Shown here piece after piece: positions 54,766 through 61,051 of a stretch of DNA of 64,000 nt. Source of the DNA: Sphingobacterium sp. GTDB lineage: Bacteria; Bacteroidota; Bacteroidia; Sphingobacteriales; Sphingobacteriaceae. Each line of letters opens with the position of its first letter. Position 1 is the first letter of the stretch. The notes beneath the pieces are model-generated. The model saw nothing but the letters and a program-made list of their open reading frames with translations, was not told where the DNA came from and ran no database searches. The DNA lies in the NCBI GenBank assembly GCA_022712315.1, contig JALAGS010000047.1:1-64000 (forward strand), read 5' to 3'. The position numbers and the translations under genes were made by a program.

Positions 54766-55797
54766 TTAAAAATTTATATCCAAGTTCAAGTAAAATATGC
54801 CGTCAGCCATTTGTTTTATCAAGGAAAATGCTTCGCCGTATTCCAGACGGAGCAATTTTGTCAATTGTTCTAAACCAGTGCCTCCTTCTTCAAAGATCCA
54901 GGCAGACTGTGATGAAACCTTATTGGTACAACTTATTGATACCCTCTCCATATCACTAAACACATAAATAATACTTTCAAAAGAGCTGTCGCTATAATCG
55001 CCGTGTTTGACCATATTTTTATACAGGCTCAATAGCATCATGGGAATAATCGGATGGTTCCAGTCCTGAATATCCGACTGCAGATGAATGTGATGCTCAC
55101 CATACAGGCGCATCAGCTGCTTCAGATAAAAGAGCTCATCTTCCAATTTTCCCGATATATGCTGTCTAAAGTTCATCGTTCGCATAGCATAGGCTTCCAG
55201 ACCAAAGAACAGTTCTATTCGGGTCAGAACTGCAGGTCGCTTTCGTACCAGACGGGTAAAGCTCTGTGTCAGATTGCCCATGAAATGAACGGCCCAGTTA
55301 CGAAAAAGCCTTGCTTTCAGACTTTCTAGAGAATGTATTCTTTTCCATCCCAAATGCCTGAAAAGACCTGCACTGAGATTGTAAATGATCTCAATAGCCA
55401 GAATTAAAATGCCTTTGAGCACAAAAGTCACATAGAAAGTAAATACGTCGATTCCAAAGTCTACCGCTCTGAACAATTTGGGGTTTTTGAGTACTTTCCG
55501 GCTAAGCTCTGTCGGAAATTGATATAGCAGCAGAAAAACTGCCAGGGCTGTCAGCAAAAAATAACCGATCATGATGCCCATCCGTTGCAAGGTAAAACGC
55601 CTAAATAGCGCACGTCGCAACCAAGCTCGATTGGTATAGCTAATGCCCAACATAAAGGGAATCATTAGTATGATAACACCTACATGCCACCAGCCGAATT
55701 TATAGATATTGACTAGGCTAATCCAGGCAAAATAGCCACCCCAGAAAATAAAGTGAAATCGCACTGATAATGGTTTAAGAATACTGTCCTTGATCAT
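54766..55797 (-). CDS. LytS-like sensor kinase with degenerate catalytic motifs
   Basis: A 343-residue membrane protein: four TM helices in the first 150 residues, then a cytoplasmic part laid out like a LytS/His_kinase-HATPase protein. The phospho-histidine box that should read NPHFLFN is AVHFMGN (H171 kept, the proline lost). The N-box ENAIKHG is KNMVKHG (near 256-262). The G-box GTGL..L is kept as GTGLEQLTKLL (near 306). It may be a weak kinase, a phosphatase or a pseudokinase that holds the adjacent LytTR regulator. It is paired with that gene (1-bp gap). Confidence 0.8.
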   Translation of the reverse strand: MIKDSILKPLSVRFHFIFWGGYFAWISLVNIYKFGWWHVGVIILMIPFMLGISYTNRAWLRRALFRRFTLQRMGIMIGYFLLTALAVFLLLYQFPTELSRKVLKNPKLFRAVDFGIDVFTFYVTFVLKGILILAIEIIYNLSAGLFRHLGWKRIHSLESLKARLFRNWAVHFMGNLTQSFTRLVRKRPAVLTRIELFFGLEAYAMRTMNFRQHISGKLEDELFYLKQLMRLYGEHHIHLQSDIQDWNHPIIPMMLLSLYKNMVKHGDYSDSSFESIIYVFSDMERVSISCTNKVSSQSAWIFEEGGTGLEQLTKLLRLEYGEAFSLIKQMADGIFYLNLDINF

Positions 55798-55910
55798 AAT
55801 TGGTTTAGGTAATAAAAAAAAAACAAATCCTTATTTTAATAAATAAATTATTTGAAGAGACAATTTATCAATTAAAGAAGATTTATACAACCTCAGTCAA
55901 AAAAACACGT

Positions 55911-56894
55911 TTAAACATTCAACCATATCTTTCTAAATTTTTGACAGGCTATTTCAAATTCCTTGGTTCCAATAACCACCGAACGACCAGTCGCCAGATC
56001 AAAGAGCATTCTTTTTTCCTGCACAACAAACGGTAGCCAAAGGTGTTGTAAAGGCATCTGCTCCTTCTTTATCAGCAGCTCATGATCAAAGACTGCCGGC
56101 AGGCATTCCCATTGGATCAATTCTTCGGCAGCAAGGTCCCCCACAAGATCAAGGATATACTGCGTTGCAGGTTGGTAGTCGGACCTATTGTTCACATATC
56201 GTCCTTCCTCTCCAAACCGAAGGGTAATTTGCCCGTCTACCATTGTCATGATGGCAGCTCTGATTGGTACCTTAGTCCAAAAGCTTAACGCAGCGATCCC
56301 CTCACGTAAAAGCAGCTCCGATTTATGCAGTCTGACCGGTACCCATCCCTTTGAGGCCTGACCAGCACTAAGCTGCCCATCGATAAAGAAAATCAGGTGG
56401 TAGTTTTTCCGAAGCACTTCCCTGAGCTTTAAGAGCGGATTGCCCTGATCAGCACGAATGAAGATTAATTCGTTCTCGGTCGCTTCCCGGCCAAAGGAGA
56501 GCCGGAACTGCTTCCTGTAAATCTGTCCCTGCGCTTCAAAGACATCGGAACGCAATAATATGGCCAGCTTATGCCCCAGCAGCATCAATGCCCTTGCGAT
56601 CAGGCCATATGGACCAATATGTAAGCAGGCCCAGATGCGAGGCCCCGGATCGTTCCTAGGCCAGGCTTTGATCAGCTGCGATAATAAATCGTCATCTACC
56701 TGATAATGCCGCTGATTGGACCATTCCTGATGTATCCGCAGGAAACGGATAAGATCCCCTGCATCCCGAATCAATTGCCAGTGGTATAAGAGGGCTACAG
56801 CTTTGAGCGATCTGTACCAGCTGTGGCTATTCAGGGCTAATGTATCTGTCATTAAATCGGAGTTATGCCCCATATTTTGAGGTATATTGTTCAT
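55911..56894 (-). CDS. LpxL/HtrB-like acyltransferase (LPLAT superfamily)
   Basis: A 327-residue protein resembling the lauroyl/KDO acyltransferase family. The HxxxxD/E-like region is CLHIGPYGLIARAL (near 90), a second motif is HLIFFIDGQLSAGQ (near 163-176) with a following GWVPVRLHKSEL segment, and a VPIRAAIM strand. The HIGPY motif lacks the usual acidic partner four residues on, so activity is uncertain. It has no clear TM segment. Such enzymes acylate lipid A or other lipids at the inner membrane; here its place ahead of the LytS-like/LytTR pair is unusual. It is not near other lipid A genes. Confidence 0.65.
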   Translation of the reverse strand: MNNIPQNMGHNSDLMTDTLALNSHSWYRSLKAVALLYHWQLIRDAGDLIRFLRIHQEWSNQRHYQVDDDLLSQLIKAWPRNDPGPRIWACLHIGPYGLIARALMLLGHKLAILLRSDVFEAQGQIYRKQFRLSFGREATENELIFIRADQGNPLLKLREVLRKNYHLIFFIDGQLSAGQASKGWVPVRLHKSELLLREGIAALSFWTKVPIRAAIMTMVDGQITLRFGEEGRYVNNRSDYQPATQYILDLVGDLAAEELIQWECLPAVFDHELLIKKEQMPLQHLWLPFVVQEKRMLFDLATGRSVVIGTKEFEIACQKFRKIWLNV

Positions 56895-56959
56895 ACTTGT
56901 TCGACTAATTGGTTATCAAAAAAGGGTGTCCGGATCACCCATCAGTTTACTATTTGTGC

Positions 56960-57224
56960 TTAGAAGTAGTAGATATCACATTTTTCCTCCTCAGCATCGC
57001 CCAAGAGCTCTGCTGTTTCCGCATTGGAAAAGGTACAAAGTGCCTGGTTAGCCAAAAGCTGCAATTCTATAAAAAGCTGTTCCATATTGATTTCATCTTT
57101 TTTGTATCCGTCCAGCACCAAACTTGCCCAGTTTGGTCACTTTGCTTTCGGGCCAGGAAAGCGAGGTGATCACGGTGGCGAATTTGGCAGAAATGCAAGA
57201 CATCAGCTTCATTTTTGGGTACAT
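56960..57224 (-). pseudogene. Possible small gene broken by a frameshift
   Basis: Two overlapping minus-strand frames look protein-like. The first (57224 to 57093, 43 residues) runs MYPKMKLMSC...SLSWPESKVTKLGKFG. The second (ending at 56960) continues LDGYKKDEINMEQLFIELQ and ends in an acidic Cys-containing tail EEEKCDIYYF. Joined by one shift near 57110 they give about 88 residues with sensible composition. Alternatively the second alone (ATG 57085, 41 residues) is an intact small peptide. I recognise no family. The acidic C-terminus and position ahead of the acyltransferase could mean a modified peptide, which is speculation. Confidence 0.35.
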
Positions 57225-57236
57225 AGGTTGTGGATC

Positions 57237-57277
57237 AGGGTGAACCGCTAATTTTTTAGCCCGTTAAAATTCACCCT
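57237..57277. repeat. Inverted repeat AGGGTGAA ... TTCACCCT
   Basis: Two 8-bp arms (57237-57244 and 57270-57277) around a 25-bp A/T-rich spacer, between the small minus-strand frame and the AraC-type gene. It may be an operator or a weak terminator. Confidence 0.4.
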
Positions 57278-57424
57278 ACTTCTAGACCTGTTCGCCATCT
57301 CCCCAGACCTATGCACACTTTTTTTTGATAACCTCGCTCCGTTTTATTAGAATACATTTTTCGATAGATTAAAATCAGTAAATCAAGCAGTTAAACCAAA
57401 CATTATTAGCTAAAGTTGATCTTT

Positions 57425-58447
57425 ATGGAAAGAAGTTATGACTTTGTCCTGCCACAGGAATATGAGCCTGTTACCTCTCCGATACAGCGTCTGACTTATC
57501 CTATTCGCAATGCCCAGGTACAGCATTGGCAATCGGTACATAACTGCATCTGCGAGCAGACTTTTGATGGCCGCTATGGCTATCTCTATTGTTATGAATT
57601 TTGGATGGAACATGAAGAAACCATCCCCATATATACCTCCATGGGCGACCTACATCTTACCTACCCTTTGCTAAGTGACTCCCCCTTAAGGCAAAGCCAT
57701 TACACACAGGATTTTGCTATTGAATTTGCCAAAGGGCGGGGTGCTTATCTTTATCTTGCCAAAGGCGAATACCGATTAACCATTCCAAAAGGTCGTCACA
57801 TCCTGGTGGGCTTTATTTTGGATGCCGGACTTTTTCGGCCGCCTGCCAACCGGCACTTCGGTTTTTTGGATCATCTGGTACAGGCCAAGAAGAATCAGTC
57901 ACCGCAGTCGGACAAGAGTGTTACCTTCCGTGTGGGCGATGTCACCAAGCAGCAGCTACAATTGCTTTTCAGCAAGATCAACCCCAATATCCTCGACAAT
58001 GAGCATATGCTCTTAAAGCAGCTGATCTTTCTGATCCAGCTGAGCCGTTTTAAGATACAAGACGATGGCAAGGAAGAACTGATTGAGCAGGCGCGGAATT
58101 TACTGCAGATAATGATTTTGCACCAGGGGGCGCAGGTTCGGTTATCTGATATAGCTGGAGTACTGAGGAAGTCCAGAGATTATATCAACGAAGAACATAA
58201 AAAAAAGTATAAGTGCACATTTCATGATTATCGGAATCAGCTGCTATTGCATCATATTGCTTCCACTATCGTGGGCAATGAGAAATTGGCTACTACGGCC
58301 GAAGAGTGTGGATTTAGCAGTGTTATTGAACTCAACAAATTTATCAAAAACCAGACAGGACTTACTCCGGGATCTTTTAAGCAACAGCAGGAAAATGCTA
58401 GCAATGCCCCCTTATCTGCCCAAGGTGCTCAAGAACCGCCTTCCTAA
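57425..58447 (+). CDS. AraC-type transcriptional regulator
   Basis: A 340-residue regulator from ATG 57425; a TTG at 57416 would add three residues and is less likely. The N-terminal two thirds is a non-canonical sensing domain rich in aromatic residues. The C-terminal part (about 235-330) is a double HTH of the AraC kind: VRLSDIAGVLRKSRDYINEEHKKKY, then ATTAEECGFSSVIELNKFIKNQTGLTPGSFK. The tail is Gln/Ala/Pro-rich. It lies ahead of the MauE-like and DUF6520-like genes on the same strand and probably controls them or the convergent SusCD pair. Confidence 0.85.
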   Translation: MERSYDFVLPQEYEPVTSPIQRLTYPIRNAQVQHWQSVHNCICEQTFDGRYGYLYCYEFWMEHEETIPIYTSMGDLHLTYPLLSDSPLRQSHYTQDFAIEFAKGRGAYLYLAKGEYRLTIPKGRHILVGFILDAGLFRPPANRHFGFLDHLVQAKKNQSPQSDKSVTFRVGDVTKQQLQLLFSKINPNILDNEHMLLKQLIFLIQLSRFKIQDDGKEELIEQARNLLQIMILHQGAQVRLSDIAGVLRKSRDYINEEHKKKYKCTFHDYRNQLLLHHIASTIVGNEKLATTAEECGFSSVIELNKFIKNQTGLTPGSFKQQQENASNAPLSAQGAQEPPS

Positions 58448-58555
58448 CCAATCCTGTTTTCTGCCAATTGATCGCTTGTTTTCTGCTTAACGCTCGCCCT
58501 TTTATCGCTGTAATTTAGCATTGTAAAACTTAGTAAACGGTTAACAAAAACGGCA

Positions 58556-59128
58556 ATGGAACAAAACGGAAAATATATACAGTATGATGGGGCTGCAGCA
58601 GCGAATACAGTTCAAAACGTGAGGTCACGTAGCTGGTTAGGGCGCAAATTCACTGGGGTGGTTTCGTACATCAGGAAGCATCCCCAGGAGTTTGTCTTGC
58701 AGGTATTGACTTTTGCTTTGCTCTGCCTCTGGATCTATGTCGGATCGAAAAAAGTATTCACCTACACCGAATTTCGCGCATCCATGATCAGACAGCCTTT
58801 TGCCGATCAATATGGCATTGTACTGTCGTATATCCTGCCAGCCGTGGAATTAGCCACAGGCATCCTCTTTATTTTTGAAGGGACAAAAAGATTGGGATTT
58901 TGGGCAACGCTTATACTGATGTTTGTTTTTTCAGGCTATGTGATTCTTGCCCTACGCGATACTTGGGGCAGTATCCCCTGTGATTGTATACTCGAGTTTC
59001 CGATCAGCTGGAAAGCCCATCTTTGGGTCAACTGCCTGATCACAATTGCATGTACTATAGGCCTACTGCTTGATAGCAAGATAAGGATTTCGCATCAGAG
59101 GAAATTGATGACGAGGTTAGCTTCATAA
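58556..59128 (+). CDS. MauE/DoxX-like redox-associated membrane protein
   Basis: A 190-residue membrane protein with four TM helices after a polar N-terminal extension of about 45 residues. The family features are the YSYILPAVELATGILF-like second helix (SYILPAVELATGILFIF) and the C-x-C pair in GSIPCDCILEFPISWKAHLWVN (near 141-162), which matches the PCsC.....W..H..N pattern of MauE-type proteins. MauE relatives are thought to help pass reducing power for disulfide handling across the inner membrane. It precedes a cysteine-containing DUF6520-like exported protein, a recurrent pairing in Sphingobacteria. Confidence 0.85.
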   Translation: MEQNGKYIQYDGAAAANTVQNVRSRSWLGRKFTGVVSYIRKHPQEFVLQVLTFALLCLWIYVGSKKVFTYTEFRASMIRQPFADQYGIVLSYILPAVELATGILFIFEGTKRLGFWATLILMFVFSGYVILALRDTWGSIPCDCILEFPISWKAHLWVNCLITIACTIGLLLDSKIRISHQRKLMTRLAS

Positions 59129-59298
59129 AAAAATTAGCAATAGTTGCCACAGCGGAAGCTGAGCCCTAGGCTGGTTCGGCGGAAGGGCACGTCTGCCAAA
59201 AGACATAGGGCTTCTCGCCCTTGATAAGCTTCACTTGCCGATCAAAAAGAGAACAACTAATACAATTTTTAAACACTAAACATCGATATGCTATGCAT

Positions 59299-59634
59299 AT
59301 GAGAAAATTCAAAATTAATGTAATGGCCTTAGTAGCTTTGGCCGTTGCAGGTGTAACTGGGGTTACATTGACCTCAGCAGGATTGAGCAAGAAAAGCTCA
59401 ACTCCATGGATCGAAGTAACAACTAACTCTTCATCCGATCCCAATCAAGATCAATTGGGCGATGAGATTTCAGATCCGACAACAGGTAGTGGTCCTTGTG
59501 TTTTGACAGTTAAACCCCAACGTTGTGCTGTCCAATTCAACAATCCAAACGATCATGATCTTACAGACATGACCGTCGAGGAAGCATTGCAGCAGTCTGG
59601 TGTATCTATAGCAAAGAAAGCCTATAGACCCTAA
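59299..59634 (+). CDS. DUF6520-like small exported protein
   Basis: A 111-residue protein from ATG 59299. The hydrophobic segment (about 7-27, NVMALVALAVAGVTGVTLTSAG) looks like a signal peptide, and the mature part is polar, Asn/Asp/Thr-rich with two cysteines (GPCVLTV and PQRCAVQF), fitting the DUF6520 type. In-frame starts at 59293 and 59221 exist; the latter would add 26 residues before the signal. The two cysteines probably form a disulfide, consistent with the MauE-like neighbour. Function is unknown. Confidence 0.75.
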   Translation: MRKFKINVMALVALAVAGVTGVTLTSAGLSKKSSTPWIEVTTNSSSDPNQDQLGDEISDPTTGSGPCVLTVKPQRCAVQFNNPNDHDLTDMTVEEALQQSGVSIAKKAYRP

Positions 59635-59645
59635 TGAAAAACAAA

Positions 59646-59674
59646 AAAAGGCCTTGCAATACGCAGGGCCTTTT
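59646..59674. terminator. Bidirectional terminator between DUF6520-like and susD genes
   Basis: AAAAGGCC / GGCCTTTT with further pairing toward the loop (one G-T pair) forms about a 12-bp stem with A- and T-runs, between two convergent stop codons (59634 and 59679). Confidence 0.8.
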
Positions 59675-59678
59675 AAGT

Positions 59679-61040
59679 TTAACGCGGTATCTGTATCACA
59701 TCTGAATTTAGCAACACACTCTGCGGAATTGGGAAAATATATCGTACATCATTTGGATTAAGGACAAGTTCCTTTCCCTCATAGTTCCTATGTAATACAA
59801 TTGCCGTTTCCTCCAATAGATTTATTCTCCGAAGATCCATCCACCTAACTCCTCTAAAAAGCAGCTCCTTTTTGCGTTCATTAAGCACAAATTTTAATGC
59901 CTCCTGCTGGTTCAATACTGGAATATACACAGTACTTTCTCGCTTAAACCTACTAGTCAGTAGCTTTTTCAAGTATGACATGCCCTGATTTATCTCCCCT
60001 TGTCTGACTAAACATTCGGCCAGTGTGAGGTAAGACTCATCAAGGGATAATCCCGAAAAATCCACGTAATTTCCACCATATGTACCTCTGAACGTTATTT
60101 TCTCCGGATCCTCCGATCTAAAAAATAGGATTTTTCTCAGATCATTTTGATCAAAGGAATTATAAAAGACATCCGGAATTTTTGCATACGTTTCGCTTAT
60201 CAGTTCGGCATAGTCTGGCATATCATAAAATAATATTTCCGTATTTCCTGATCCATAGGATGGAAATGGAAAATTCAAATTCGGATCAAGGCTATTGTAA
60301 TTTAATAAGGTATGATCAGCCTGAATCGTCTTCATGGAATAGGCAGAAGCACTATTGTAATCTTCAAGAACGAGATAAACTCTGGCAAGCAAAGCCTGTA
60401 CGGCGACTTTATCAGCTCTATAAATCGAAAGTCCTCCCTGTGGCAAAAGCGATTCTGCCTCCAACAGGTCTGTTATTATCCTATCATAAGTTTCCTGAAC
60501 AGTATTTCTAGCATTTTTTTGCTCAGGGTCACTCCCTGTACGCAGCGGAATTCCATAAATAGATCGTTGCTTATCTGTAGGCAATGCAGCAAATTGCATC
60601 GCCAAATTAAAAAACATTAAAGATCGTTGAAACAAGCATTCACCTTTAATACGATCATAACGTACTTTATTTATTTCATTTCTTATGACCTTTTGCAGTC
60701 CTTCCAAAATAATATTACAATACAATATCCTACGATATGCGCCGTTCCAGTCTTCACTTTCTGCATTTCCAAATATATCCTGTTGCCATAAAAAAGCAGC
60801 TCTTTCGAAATCTCTTGAGACGAGGCCTACGGAGGCATCACGAACTTCGTACTCATCGCCACTTATCATTCCTAATGTATGACTTGAAGACTGGTTCATT
60901 GTCATTGAATTGCCTAGCAAACCATCAAAATCATCCAGCGTTGTAGGAACGGTTTGACTTTTGTCCCGTTTTAGATCCAGATAATCCGGATTACATGCCA
61001 GCAGAAACATGCTGCATAAAAATAATAGAAATGTTTTCAT
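59679..61040 (-). CDS. SusD/RagB family lipoprotein (third locus)
   Basis: A 453-residue SusD-type protein with a lipoprotein signal (LLFLCSMFLLAC, Cys16). Family features are SLMFFNLAMQFAALP, ADKVAVQALLARVYLVLEDY, and the C-terminal NERKKELLFRGVRWMDLRRINLL with the IPQSVLLNSDVIQ ending. It is 11 bp behind the SusC gene and forms its surface lid. It belongs to the divergent RagB-like SusD proteins often linked to MauE/DUF6520 genes. The substrate is not evident. Confidence 0.92.
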   Translation of the reverse strand: MKTFLLFLCSMFLLACNPDYLDLKRDKSQTVPTTLDDFDGLLGNSMTMNQSSSHTLGMISGDEYEVRDASVGLVSRDFERAAFLWQQDIFGNAESEDWNGAYRRILYCNIILEGLQKVIRNEINKVRYDRIKGECLFQRSLMFFNLAMQFAALPTDKQRSIYGIPLRTGSDPEQKNARNTVQETYDRIITDLLEAESLLPQGGLSIYRADKVAVQALLARVYLVLEDYNSASAYSMKTIQADHTLLNYNSLDPNLNFPFPSYGSGNTEILFYDMPDYAELISETYAKIPDVFYNSFDQNDLRKILFFRSEDPEKITFRGTYGGNYVDFSGLSLDESYLTLAECLVRQGEINQGMSYLKKLLTSRFKRESTVYIPVLNQQEALKFVLNERKKELLFRGVRWMDLRRINLLEETAIVLHRNYEGKELVLNPNDVRYIFPIPQSVLLNSDVIQIPR

Positions 61041-61051
61041 CTTATTAGCTC

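Larger units (their letters stand above)
56895..57424. other. Gap between the island and the AraC-type gene
   Basis: Between the acyltransferase start and the AraC-type start I see a possibly frameshifted small minus-strand gene (separate entry) and an inverted repeat at 57237-57277. The rest (57278-57424) is A/T-rich without a clear promoter match. Confidence 0.5.

Noticed and set aside
57024..57251. 75-codon plus-strand frame in the gap before the AraC-type gene
   Set aside because: The minus-strand reading of the same DNA is more protein-like, and this frame has no ribosome site or family match.
59150..59250. G/C-rich stretch before the DUF6520-like gene with AGGGC/GCCCT pairing, considered as a structured RNA or riboswitch
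   Set aside because: Pairing is short and I recognise no known riboswitch core.
59166..59444. Minus-strand frame ending GEKPYVFWQTCPSAEPA near the DUF6520-like gene
   Set aside because: The C-terminal piece looks protein-like, but most of the frame is antisense to the DUF6520-like gene and no start or homologue is evident.
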